DNA of 64,000 nt from Leptodactylus fallax. Lineage: Eukaryota > Chordata > Amphibia > Anura > Leptodactylidae. A model generated the notes under the pieces. It ran no database searches, was not told the origin of the DNA, and worked only from the letters and a program-made list of their open reading frames with translations. Position 1 is the first letter of the stretch; the number at the start of each line of letters is the position of its first letter. The position numbers and the translations under genes are program-made. Shown piece after piece: positions 53,724-64,000 of this stretch. The DNA is taken from positions 2,897,001 through 2,961,000 of the forward strand of contig CAMRHE010000167.1 of assembly GCA_947044405.1 (NCBI GenBank), written 5' to 3'.

Positions 53724-54241
53724 TGTGACAGCTGGGGGGAATTAAACTCAAAATGGCGGCTTGTCCTAGTCCGGACAGCGGTGGTTCATGGTACTGGGCG
53801 CCGGAAAGATAGCTTTCAGACGGTCCAAGTGTAAAATAAACGGGCTTTATTCAGCTTAACTGCAACATAACAAAACAACAAAAAACCTAAGCCACAGTTA
53901 GGGCCTAACTCACTCCTTGAGCCCCTAACTGTCCTAACTGTTGCTCAGCTCCAGCAACCGTGGTCTGTGGACGCCAGCCCTTCTGGGACAGAGCCTATCT
54001 CTCTGGTCGAGCTGGTCCACTTGAGCAGCCGGACTAATGCTCCACTCAGCAAAAGTCCCCTGTGGCCCCAGCCCCTCTGGCACAGAACGTCTATCTGTCC
54101 AACTGGTCCACTATTTCCTGCTCTGTGCAGGATACTCCAGTCCTCTGGAGTTACACGCCACCCACTCAAAGGTGTGGCTGAAGGCCTTTTCAGGGCTGGA
54201 CCTGGGTCGCTCAACAGCGCCCTCTGGCTCACATACCTACA
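53724..54241 (-). mobile_element. Solo LTR (518 bp)
   Basis: Interrupts a repeat unit between AAGGGG and ATAGTGAGC. Minus-strand ends are TGTAGGTATG and GCTGTCACA, with an AATAAA (GCTGAATAAAGC) and GGGG(T/A) on both sides (53719-53723, 54242-54246). No internal retrotransposon sequence remains. Confidence 0.7.
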
Positions 54242-55389
54242 GGGGATAGTGAGCATTTTGACCCCACAGCCATTTCACAGATTTTATTAACATTGGGATA
54301 TGTAAATGAAAATTTACTAAAATGTCACTTTATCCTCAGAGTTTTCATTTTCACAGGGGGGAAAAGGAGAAAAAAATACCCCACAGTTTGTTAAAAAATT
54401 GGTCATGAACACGGCAATACCCCATATGTGGTCGTAATCTGCTGTATGGGTACATGGTGGGGCTTGGAATGGAAAGAGTCAGAGGTGTAGCTAGCGGGGG
54501 GGGGGGGGGGGGGGTGACGGCCCCGGGCCCAGTGACTTTGTGGGACCCACTCCGTGGCCGCTGCAATTGCACATAAAATTTCAACTGCATCGGCACAGGA
54601 CACCGATGCAGTTGAAATACATGACAGAGCAGAAAGCTGTTAGCTTTCAGTTCTGCCATTCTATAACCTGTGCATGTAGCAGTGATGGGGTGAGCTGTAC
54701 CTCCTCCTGTACACAGCCTGTGCACATCTACTATTTTCTTTCTAGTGGTACCATAGAATAGGGGGTCAAGGTTCCTGGAGGAAAATAGAAGATGCGCACA
54801 GGCTGTGTGCACGAGGAGCTCCCACCCGGAACCTTGACCGCTATTCTACATTTCCAGTGGGAAGAAAATACTAGATGCACACAGGCTGCATGCAAGAGGA
54901 GGCCCCGCCCACTCCATTAGTGCTCTGTAAGTACAATATAACTATACAGAGCAAGTGTATATGGAATGGTATGTGGGGGAGGGGGACTATAACCTGTGGG
55001 GGGGGGAGGGGGTTACTCTTAGCTCACTATTACCGTAATAGTGCCCCCCACAGGTAACAGCATCACTTATGTGGGGGGGCTATTACCTGTGGGGGGCACT
55101 ATTACTGTAATAGTGCCCCCCATAAGTAACATCATTACTTATGTGGGGGAGGGAACTCTTACCTTTGGGGGTGCTATTAGAGCACTATTATAGTAATAGT
55201 GCACCCCACAGGTAATAGCATTACTTATGTGAGGAGGCTATTACCCATGGAGGGGGGCACTATTAGATGTGGGGTGGCCCTGCAACACCCTCCACCCCCC
55301 ACCCCCCCACCAGGCTGCGGAAAACTGGTCCTTGTTGTGAAAAAGGTTGGGGGGCCACAGGCCACAGGCTTATAGTGGATTGCGGCTTA

Positions 55390-55807
55390 GGGTGGGTTCG
55401 CACTTGCGCCGGAGTCCGTCCGCCACGAATCCGACTGAAAATCTTGGGAAACTGTATAGGGTCTGGATAGTGAAAGGTTAGCGACGCATTGCTTAAAAAC
55501 CCATTCATTTGAATGGGTTTTTAAAGCAATGCGCGGGTGTGCACTTACACCCTCTGCGCCGCGAATCCAGTTTTTTTCGCTGGAAACAAAGTCCTGCATG
55601 TCCGTCTTTGTTTCCAGCGAAAAAAACTGGATTCGCAGCGCAGAGGGTGTAAGCACACACCGGCGCATTGCTTTAAAAACCCATTCAAATGAATGGGTTT
55701 TTAAGCAATGCGTCGCTAACCTTTCGCTATCCAGACCCTATACAGTTTCCCAAGGTTTTCAGTCGGATTCGTGGCGGACGGACTCCGGCGCAAGTGTGAA
55801 CCCACCC
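55390..55807. mobile_element. Harbinger-type palindromic MITE (418 bp)
   Basis: TTA target on both sides (55387-55389, 55808-55810). Termini GGGTGGGTTCGCACTTG and CAAGTGTGAACCCACCC. The whole element is a near-perfect palindrome with a short spacer near 55592. Confidence 0.9.
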
Positions 55808-56179
55808 TTACACAGGTTCCCTAGCGACAATTAAGACGTCAGTGTCCTGGCACAGGCGGGCGTAATGACATCACTACATAACGCCGCCTGTGCTGGGACA
55901 CAGACGTCCTGTGGTAACGGCATCTTGTAGGCTGCAGGATACAGCAAGGAGAGTCGGCGGTGGTAAGTCCAAGCAGGGGAATTGAAGGCAGGTGAGTATT
56001 ATTGTTTTTTTGGGGGGAAGTGGAAAGCCTTAAAAATATTAAGGGCCAATAACCATAAGGGGTCATTAGGGCAAGCAGGGGCATTATTAATATAAGGGGG
56101 TTATTGGGAGGCAGGATTTATGTAACGGTGTAAGAGGGTATTGGGCTATACTAATTTAAGGTGGGCATTTTTGATTTAA

Positions 56180-56606
56180 AGGGGTTGTCCAGGAATTACA
56201 GTAATTGGGCAGGAGGCCGGGGAAGGTGAAACAAAAAAAAAAAACAACATATTCAACAGTCTCCAGTGCTCCGATGTTCCCCACCATTGTCTGGTCGATC
56301 GCTGCCCAGGGGCTTGTTCTGGCAGAAGTCCTCGCCACATATGACTGCTGAGGCTAACTTGTGGCCTCAGTGGTCACAAAAAAAGGACCCATGAGGTCAC
56401 CAGTGACGTATGCGAGTGACATCCCTGGTCCTTTCCTGTGACCGCTGAGGCCACGTACAGCAAGGACTTCCAGAACAAGCCCCCGGGCAACGCTGGACCT
56501 GACAACAACAGGGTACACCGAAGTGCCTGGGACAGGAGAGTATGTTTTGTTTTTTTTTACATTTCACCTTCCCCGGCACCAGTTCTGCATTTCCTGGACA
56601 ACCCCT
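56180..56606. mobile_element. TTAA MITE (427 bp)
   Basis: TTAA at 56176-56179 and 56607-56610. Termini AGGGGTTGTCCAGGAA and TTCCTGGACAACCCCT. The interior is partly palindromic (CACCAGTGACGTA, TGACCGCTGAGG). Confidence 0.85.
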
Positions 56607-56842
56607 TTAAGGGAATATACAGGAGAACTATTAATTAAGGGGTATTATTAGCTGAGGCATTAGCAGGCATACAGAAGTATTTTTTGGGGGGGCACAGGGG
56701 GCATTATTGATTTAAGGGGGCATACAGGAGTATTATCAATTGGGGGGGCACAGGGACATTATTGATTTAAGGGGGCATACAGGAGTATTATTAATTTGGG
56801 GGCACAAGGGGCATTATTAATTGAGGGACACTATTAATTTAA

Positions 56843-57213
56843 AGGGTTGTACTATCATACATTTTAAAGCAGGCAGCAGGCGAGCGTTATAATGCACTTT
56901 CCCCCCTTTACTTGCACTGGGCTATTTGTCACCATTGCTTGTATACAGAGCGGCTGCAGCGAGATGTCACAACAGCGGAATCGCAGCGACCCAACACTAT
57001 ATACTGCTGTACTGTAGAGAGTGGTGATTGGCTGCAGCGGTCCCGTCAACTTGACATCAGTGCTGCAGCCGCTCCATATACAAATAGTGCAGTGAAGGTG
57101 ATGACTGGCCCAGAGAAGGGACAGAGGGGAGGATGCAGGTAAGTGTCAGTGTGTTTTTATTTACAACCCTGTCCTGCTGCCTGCATTAATATTTCTGATC
57201 CTGAACAATCCCT
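56843..57213. mobile_element. TTAA MITE (371 bp)
   Basis: TTAA at 56839-56842 and 57214-57217. Termini AGGGTTGTACTATCA and CTGAACAATCCCT are less well matched, but inner sequences (GCAGGCAGCAGG and CCTGCTGCCTGC) are inverted. Confidence 0.7.
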
Positions 57214-58698
57214 TTAAGGGGGCACACAGGAGGAATTAATTAAGGGGCACAAAGAGGCATTGTTAATTTAATATACATATGGGAGTATCATATGTTTACA
57301 GGATATTTTTATATCATGTATTTTATAATTGGGGGTAGCAGCAGGATGGAGACTTTGTATAGGCAAGGGAAATGTGGGTCACATGTCTGGAAAAGTGAGG
57401 AGCCAAAAATGTCTGTGTTGCAAACTTTACAGAGACAAGTTGCGAATGGAAGAAGTGGTCATGGCGGTCCAGATGGAAAAGACGAGAAATGTGAATGATT
57501 ACAGTCAGAGACGTCACCTGTAAGTTACAATATTTTCCTGTACTGTATTTACTTCAACTGTATGCAGAGCCCTGTGTACAGCCAGTATCTATCACTATAC
57601 GGTCACCGTATAGTGTTAACATCGTATACCCAGGTAGGGGCCCACTTGGATATGTTTGCCCCCCCATGTGCCGAACCTCTAGCTACGCCTCTGGAAAGAG
57701 CGCTATTTGGCTTTTAGACAGCGGATTTTGCTGGTATAGTTTTCAGGTGCCATGTCGCATTTGCAGAGTCCCTAGAAAACCAATATAATGGAAACCCCCA
57801 AAAGTGACCCCATTTTGGAAACTATACCCCTCACAGAACATATTAAGGGGTATATTGAGCATGTCGACCCTACAGCTGTCTACAGATTTTATTAACATTG
57901 GGACATGAACATGAAAAATTACTTTTTTTTTCCAATAAACCATCAATTTAGACCCAGATTTTTCATTTTCACATGAGGATAAAGGAGAAAAAGCTCCCCA
58001 AAGTTCGTTACACAATTGCTCCTGAACACGGGAATATCTTATATGTGGTTGTAAACTGCTGTATGAGTGCATGGTGGGGCTCAGAATGGAAAGAGCGTTA
58101 TTTGGCTTTAGGAGGGCAGATTTTGCTGGAATAATTTTTTAGGTGCCATGTCGCATTTGAAGAGCCAGTACAATGGAAACCCCCAAAACGTGACCCCATT
58201 TTGGAAACTACACCCCACAAGGAATTTCTCAAGGGGTATTGTGAGCATTTTGACCCTACAGCTGTTTTCCAGATTCTTTGGGATGTAAAAATGAAAAATT
58301 ACTTTTTTTTTTTTCCAATAAACCATTCATTTAGCATCATATTTTTAATTTTTACAGGGGGGGTTAAAGAAGAAAAAACACACTGCAGTTTGTTACAGAA
58401 ATTCTCCTGAACAAAGAAATACCCCATATGTGATCGTAAACTGCTGTATGGGCACCTAGTGGGGCTCAGAATGGAAAGAGTGCTATTTGGCTTTTGGAGA
58501 GCAGATTTTGCTGGAATAGTTTTCATGTGCCATGTCACATTTGCAGAGCCCTTAAAGTACCAGTACAATGAAAACCCATCAACAGTGACCCCATTTAGAA
58601 ACTAGACCCCTCAAGGAATGTCTCAAGGGGTATTATCATTTTGAGCCTAAGAGTGATTCCCAAAAATGAATGTACAAAGTGAAAATTGAAATTTTTAA

Positions 58699-60600
58699 CC
58701 CTGCTGTACTGTTCGCATTTACTATATACACTTGTACTGTTTCGGGTCAATATGACCCAACCTATTAAAATGTTGATTTTAGCTATTGTAAGTGTTTTTT
58801 TTTTAAATACCTATTTCATTATTAAACTGTATGTGAACATGGTTGATCATAAACAAATGAAAAATTAAATTAAAACTTAATTTTTATTTATTTTTTTCAG
58901 AAAAAGGTTACACAGGCTGTTTGCAATTATGTTCGCTTTATAGCATTCTGCACACAAATAACAAACATGCTTATTTTAATTTACTATAAATTTAAATCTA
59001 ACTAAATATAACTTTGTCTTAACATATTTTATAAAACAACAAATGAAAAATAACGAAAACGTCAGTTTTTCTTTTTTATCTATAAAAAGTTTGAACAGGT
59101 TCATTCATTTTTACATTGAGCACAATAATAAAACACATGTCCTTTACAAAGATATTTTGCACACCCAGCACATGTCAGCTTTGTTTTATTGTGACAAGAA
59201 GATGGACAGGAGCTACATCTCTTCCTTTTTTGGCTGGTAGCTGTGCTGGTGGAGGCCGTGGAGTCTCTTTCTTGAGCATGCTGCTGGACACTTCACAATG
59301 GCGGCTGCTCCTTCACTTCTGGGGTTTACTTTTCTGGCTTCGATATACGGCCTAACTAGGGATTTTCCTAATTCTTCAATAAACATTCTTCTTTTATGCA
59401 ACTTATTTCTGTTCCAATTGGGGTCGATTTCTCTCCATAAAACAAATGCGTTGTATGACGAAACATACAGAATGTTGTAAAACATTATCATTGTATTAGA
59501 ATATTTAGGATAGTCATATTTAGGAACAATGCGAATGCTGATCCTATATCAGATATTCTTGATATAGCGTACCTAGTAGGACCAGGAATAGCTGTTATGA
59601 TATTTTCAGTGGGCAATCTACCAGCATAATTAGGCTGCAAGTTCCAAATTACATCCTTGTTTTTAGAATGGATTTCTTGCATCTGACTAGTTGTCTGGGT
59701 ATCATGTTCTTCTTCATATTCCACTTCAGAACCATAATTTTCAGCATTGTTTTCCCCATCACTCATGTGGTCCTCCTCTTCGGACACATTTTCCTGTGGG
59801 ATATCATCTTCTGAATCAGAGGCGTTAACAAGCTTTTCCAATTCAGTGTCAGTCAATAGACGTCTTCGAGGAATTTTTATCCAAATTTTGAAATTATGCA
59901 CAGTCACAACTTGAGTAAACACTATGAAATAAAAAAAAAACTAACTATATAAATAAATAATAAAAGAGAAAAAGATCTATAACCAGTTTCACAACAAAAT
60001 GAGCTTATATATTACAGTAAGGGCCCCATCGCTCTTCCAGCGATGAAGAAAGTGCAGTGTAACCACTACGTTTGCGATGCTGGAGCCTCACGTTTGTGAT
60101 GTTGCAGCATCACAATAGCAGGGTGCATTTATATGTGTGTGATGGGGCCCTGAAACAGACCCTGTTCAAATCTGTACTCAATGCTTATCCATGCAATCAA
60201 TATATCACAGCAGTGAGAATACACCCCCTCCTAAACAAACATTCACTCTGCTTTGTCATAATGGCACACATTAGCTTACTTCATGGCACAGTAATCAAAA
60301 ATGACTTTACATTATGCACCCTTTTGAATAATGAGATGAAGTACACAGGAAAACAAATAAATTTTGCAGGCAGAAATAATTAGTGACCTGTAAAACTGTT
60401 CGGGTCATATTGACCCGAACAGTACAAGTGTAACAATCAGCGTGTAGCAAAAAGTAAACAAAACAAAAAAAACACTTATAGTAAGAACCCCTCAAATGAC
60501 GAAAATTCAATTAATCACAAGTTTCAGATCTGCACGAAAAATAATCTACAGGGTCTCAAATTTCATTTCGGGTCATACAGACCCGAGCAGAACAGCAGGG
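58699..60600 (-). mobile_element. piggyBac element, internally deleted (1.9 kb)
   Basis: TTAA target on both sides (58695-58698, 60601-60604). Termini CCCTGCTGTACTGTTCG and CGAGCAGAACAGCAGGG. Subterminal palindromes GGGTCAATATGACCC (58744-58758) and GGGTCATATTGACCC (60404-60418) are on the two sides. It is inserted in the tandem repeat family at a TTAA created by AATTTTTAA. The transposase lacks its catalytic middle. Confidence 0.93.
59101..59922 (-). pseudogene. piggyBac transposase with catalytic core deleted
   Basis: Minus-strand gene. The N-terminal part (59922-59488) has RRRLLTDTELEKLVNASDSE, an acidic stretch, then IPGPTRYAISRISDIGSAF, where the DDE/DDD domain normally begins. It then runs directly into the C-terminal part (59491-59213, MIMFYNILYVSSYNAFVLW, RRMFIEELGKSLVRP). 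The several hundred residues with the catalytic Asp residues are missing. The end is a cysteine-rich domain (CSSCPSSC...CAGC...C...YYCAQC), stop at 59101-59103, one frame off from the preceding segment. The start codon is not certain. No activity is expected. Confidence 0.9.
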
Positions 60601-62110
60601 TTAAAGACATATGCCATTTCAGTGCCCAATACATTGCGCCCACTTTGTGTCATAAGAGACATACACTCCTAAAAGTATTAAGTGGGCTATCCCGGGTACA
60701 AAAAAAGTTATATTTGTGGGTGTAGACTGCTGCTTGGACACACAGCAGGACTCAGAAGGATAGGAGCACTGTGCTTCTTAGCTTTTGGAGTATATATTTA
60801 GAGGGACTTTCTGGACGCCATGTTGTTTTTGCAGAGCCCAGGAGGTGCCAGTAAATTGGAATTCCCCAAGAAATGAACCCATTTTGTAGGGGCAATTTTA
60901 GGGTCTCTGCAAATGTGACATGGCGTCCAAAAACCAACAGTCTAAATCTGTGCTCCAAAAGTCACATAGAGCTTCTTCACATCTGCAACCTGCTGTGTGC
61001 CCAAATGACATTTTATGCCCACATGTATGACACTGTTGTACCTAGGATAATGTACTTAACAATGTCATATGTGGGTAAAAACTGTCGTTTGGGCACAGCC
61101 GGACACAGAAGGGAAGGAGCGCTATTTTTGATTTTGGAGCACAGTCTGGTTTTTGGATGTAATGCAACTTTTGCAGAGCCCCTGAATTGCCATTAAAGTG
61201 GAATCCGTAGACATGTGACCCCATTTTGCAAACTACACCACTAAAGGGATTTATCAAGTGGCATAGCAACCAATTTGTAACCCTTGAGTGTTGCATTAAT
61301 TTATTTCCAGAAATGAATGTGCAACTCATAATGAAAAGTGAAAATTGAAATTTTTCCAGAGATACGCCATTTCAGTGCGACCAGCTTGTGTTAGCAGAAA
61401 CACACACTCCAAAAACTGTTAAGCAGGTATTCTGGGCACAGCAGTTTTTGATCATTCATCTCTGATACTATCTGGGCACAATATATTGCGCATAGAAATG
61501 ACACATTCCTGGAAAAAATATAATTTTTACCTTTCACCATCAGCACCTTATTCATTTCTGGAAAATAAATTAATGCAACACTTGGGAGTTAAAAATGCTC
61601 ACTGTAACCCTGGATAAATTCCTTCAGGGGTGTAGTTTCCAAAATGGGGTCACATGTCAGGGGATTCCACTTTACTGGCATGTCAGGGCTCTCCAAAAGT
61701 GTCATGACGTCAAAAAGCTAAACTGACTAAATCTGTGCGCCAAAAACCAAAATAGCTCTCCTTCCATCTGTGCCCGGGTGTGCCCAAACAGCAGTTTATA
61801 CTCACATAGGACATTAAGTACGTTATCCTGGGTACAACAGTGTCATACATGTAGGCATAAACTGCAGTATGGCCACACAGCAGGGAAGGAGCACTATGTG
61901 ACTTTTGGAGAGCATATTTAGATGTTTGGTATCTGGACGCCAGGTTATGTTTATAGAATCTGTGAGGTACCAAAAAAGTGGAATCCCCTAGGAAGTAACC
62001 CCATTTTGACAACTGCAAACCTCAAAAAATTTATCAAGTGGTGTAGCGAGCATTAGTTTCCCAGACGTGAATGCACAGCGGATAGTGAAAAGTGAATATG
62101 TAAGTTGTGC

Positions 62111-62345
62111 GGAGTACATTGGGTACACCTAATTCCTTACTATTTCCCCAGTAGCTCCTATGATGGGGGGGGGGGCTGGGGAATGTCACTCTGGGGGTCA
62201 CTTCTGGTTTCTTTTCCCTTGTAAGCTCTAAATTTGAGGTGTAACCTAATATACACTTGCACAGCTTATACATTCCCTTCCTGCCGCAGCCAGTTGTGTT
62301 CTTGATGATTTGTCGATTTTTAGGGTTTTTGCCTACACATTGTGA
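62111..62345. other. No gene recognised
   Basis: A G-run at 62166-62175 and family-like text follow the tandem repeat region. No terminal repeats are clear. Confidence 0.4.
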
Positions 62346-62348
62346 AAG

Positions 62349-62407
<59 letters not shown>

Positions 62408-62414
62408 TTTTTTC
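62346..62414. repeat. (TA)n followed by T-run
   Basis: About 22 TA units followed by about 24 T. The ORF over it is low complexity. Confidence 0.95.
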
Positions 62415-62668
62415 TGGTGATTTGAGCAGGCGGCCAGCCCATGACATCATGTGTTGCTAAGGGTAATATGGGTAAACAAAGTTGTAATATGGTTATGTGG
62501 CAGGAGAACTAAGTATATAATAGCGAAATGTTCATAGTAGCTCATGAGGAAAATTATTTTGATGAACTTGACTTATTTTCTATCATGTCAATATTAGCAG
62601 CAGGCTTTGTTATATCATTGTTTTTTCTAAATTGTTCCTATAATAATGTTATGATTACATTATTATAG

Positions 62669-62862
62669 CGCAAACAAAAGAAATGAAGTAGCGGCAAAAC
62701 AACTCCGGAGGTGTCAAGCCTGTAGAAGCGCAGTAAGCGCGAAACGGCCCGCCGCTTTTTTGTCCACAGCTTTTAACCTGTTTGCATCATGTTCATTAAA
62801 GGAGTTTTTTTCTACATCTGGAGTTGTTTTGTCGCTATTTCATTTCTTTTGTTTGCATTTGG
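62669..62862. repeat. Inverted repeat pair around a hammerhead-like hairpin
   Basis: CAAACAAAAGAAATGAAGTA (from 62669) and its inverse near 62838-62862 (ATTTCATTTCTTTTGTTTG) flank GTAGAAGCGCAGTAAGCGCGAAACGG (62722-62747). This resembles PLE-type terminal sequence, but the ribozyme core is altered (CTGTAGA for CTGATGA). Confidence 0.5.
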
Positions 62863-64000
62863 ATGACCCTTTTCAGCGTGCCCCCGGATCTCCATACTTG
62901 AATCAGTGATACAGCTAAGTACTCCTTCCTTATATCTACTAAAAATACAGTTTGGTAGTGCCCGCTAATCTCTGTTTTTTTTTTACACATTATTATAGTG
63001 TGCTTTGGACAGGAAATATTCCTATTATCCCAACCGTAAACAATACTTTCTGTATATACAAGTGGCACATGTATAAATAATACAACGCCTCATAAATTTG
63101 ACCTGTGTTTGTTAGTAGGTCCTGAAATTTATATCACTGAAAAAAATTGTCTGGTGTTATAGAACTCTTTTAATATACTGTGTCTGAAAAAGCAAATACA
63201 AGCAGTTGTTGTACAGTGGTATTGGGAAAATACATTTTTGGGTAACTTTACGATTTTACATAGAGACCAAGTACAATCTACCACTGGAAACTTCCACCAT
63301 GTAATCAGCCCCCAACCGTATTTATTTTAGGAATAATGACAGACCTGCTGCCGGATCCTTTCTGAGTGCTTTCTTTCTATGCTGCCATGAAATAAAGTGT
63401 TGTTGTATTTCCAAGATGACTTTTGTGATATGATAATAGTCATTTGTTGAGCTGGAATGTAACACTTTTTATTACAGTACACTTTCTTAGTACTTGAAGT
63501 CTTCTTACTTACAATTCCATAGATGACTGCCACTATGTAGAACATTTTTTCATTGGCATTCTTGAAGTATTTATTTTCCCTTAGCAACATATCCTGGTTT
63601 TGGCACAAAAAAGTATTTTTTTTCCAAATTGTAATAAACTGTGATGATCGTTATCACACAGGTGCATGGTAATTTAGAAGGGTAGCAAAGAATTTAATGA
63701 AAGTCACTCATGTTTCCTTTCTCGTGACCTGTGCCAAGAATCAAAGAGCAAACATCCTGCGTTTGGTTCTGTTTAGCAATCTGAGACTGTTGAGGCAGCT
63801 TAACGCAAGCAAATGAAATAACTAACAAATCAAAACAATGTAACAAGAATCAAGGAGTAACATTGTTCTTCTTTATAACAAAGTGTAGGGGCTGCCTTTC
63901 TACTAGATATAAGCTGGTCTTGCCCCGGGGTGGGGGCCCGGGGGGGCACATGCTTTGTATTAGGTGGCAGCTTAAACTACACCAGGCTTTATTTTATCAT
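62863..64000. other. No recognised gene or element
   Basis: AT-rich DNA with short ORFs and no visible domain. Possibly host intergenic sequence. Confidence 0.5.

Larger units (their letters stand above)
54480..57693. mobile_element. hAT element (3.2 kb, non-autonomous) holding three MITEs
   Basis: Termini CAGAGGTGTAGCTAGC and CTAGCTACGCCTCTG. The 8-bp duplication is GAAAGAGT (54472-54479) and GAAAGAGC (57694-57701), one mismatch. It carries a G-run at 54495-54514 and an array of ACTATTACTGTAATAGTGCC-like units (54980-55260). MITEs lie at 55390-55807, 56180-56606 and 56843-57213. No transposase was recognised. Confidence 0.87.
52856..62110. repeat. TTAA-starting repeat family with about 385-395-bp tandem units, interrupted by insertions
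   Basis: Begins CCCTTTAAGGACAC after TTAA (52852-52855). The unit marker GCAGATTTTGCTGG (or GCGGATTTTGCTGG) occurs at 53592, 57721, 58116 and 58501, and a diverged form lies near 60791. After subtracting the solo LTR, the 3.2 kb hAT and the piggyBac, the spacings are about 384, 395, 385 and 384 bp. Each unit also carries GTGACCCCATTTTGGAAACT and TGAGCATTTTGACCC. From about 60905 the modules alternate in orientation. The right terminus is not clear. No protein is encoded. Confidence 0.7.

Noticed and set aside
54351..54812. 153-aa minus-strand ORF
   Set aside because: It crosses the junction of the tandem repeat and a hAT, including a G-run; no domain.
55529..55834. Overlapping ORFs on both strands at 55387-55834 with the same protein sequence
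   Set aside because: The identity comes from the palindromic MITE, not from a gene.
59043..59480. Plus-strand ORFs over the piggyBac region
   Set aside because: They are antisense shadows of the transposase C-terminus.
62257..62460. ORF with an Ile-Tyr repeat and Phe run
   Set aside because: It is the translation of (TA)n followed by poly-T.

Overview
This window looks like anuran (frog) genomic DNA. It is AT-rich, lacks long unique coding ORFs, and is packed with the transposon spectrum typical of amphibians: several Tc1/mariner families, hAT, PIF/Harbinger, piggyBac, TTAA-flanked MITEs, a Helitron, Penelope-like elements (PLEs), Tx1/L1 and L2-type LINEs, and a chromodomain Gypsy element. 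No host exon, tRNA or rRNA could be recognised. Every recognisable protein belongs to a mobile element, and nearly all are broken. The host species cannot be named from what is visible.

Layout. 1-2870: 3' half of an L1/Tx1 LINE, with two matched hairpins in its 3'UTR. 2891-3190: truncated TTAA MITE. 3273-10228: a Tc1 copy split by a 5.3 kb hAT, which holds a Helitron (itself carrying a smaller hAT) and a second Tc1. 10890-11586: hAT fragment. 12671-14266: third Tc1. 16962-17570: small hAT. 18992-21165: PLE with reverse transcriptase, GIY-YIG endonuclease and large inverted arms. About 24170-25515: fourth Tc1. 25822-26760: hAT. 27728-31160: Harbinger transposase relic interrupted by an L1 3' end. 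32227-33789: fifth Tc1, whose interior looks like very low quality assembly. About 33985-35880: L2-type LINE with a long RT ORF. 35893-39200: truncated Tc1, hAT, TTAA and Harbinger pieces and a 31-bp tandem array.

40490-46760: an antisense L1 tail containing a nearly intact chromovirus (41315-46590, 5-bp target duplication, near-identical LTRs, -1 frameshift signal between gag and pol). 46785-47412: a 628-bp PLE-like insertion flanked by a 14-bp duplication, with two hammerhead-ribozyme-like motifs in opposite orientation. About 47561-49652: an L1 whose two halves are inverted, as expected from twin priming. 50334-50902 and 51966-52235: palindromic TTAA MITEs. 52856-62110: a repeat family built on units of about 385-395 bp, interrupted by a solo LTR, a 3.2 kb hAT (itself holding three MITEs) and an internally deleted piggyBac. 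About 62110-64000: mostly unrecognised sequence with one more PLE-like hairpin.

The relationships between elements are mostly those of insertion order. Target-site duplications (TA, TTAA, TTA, 8-bp hAT, 5-bp Gypsy, 12-14-bp LINE/PLE) allow many insertions to be ordered and their boundaries fixed to the base. The most unusual signals are RNA-level ones: the opposed hammerhead-like ribozymes, the paired hairpins with identical loops and different but complementary stems in the Tx1 3'UTR, and the slippery site plus stem-loop at the Gypsy gag/pol junction.
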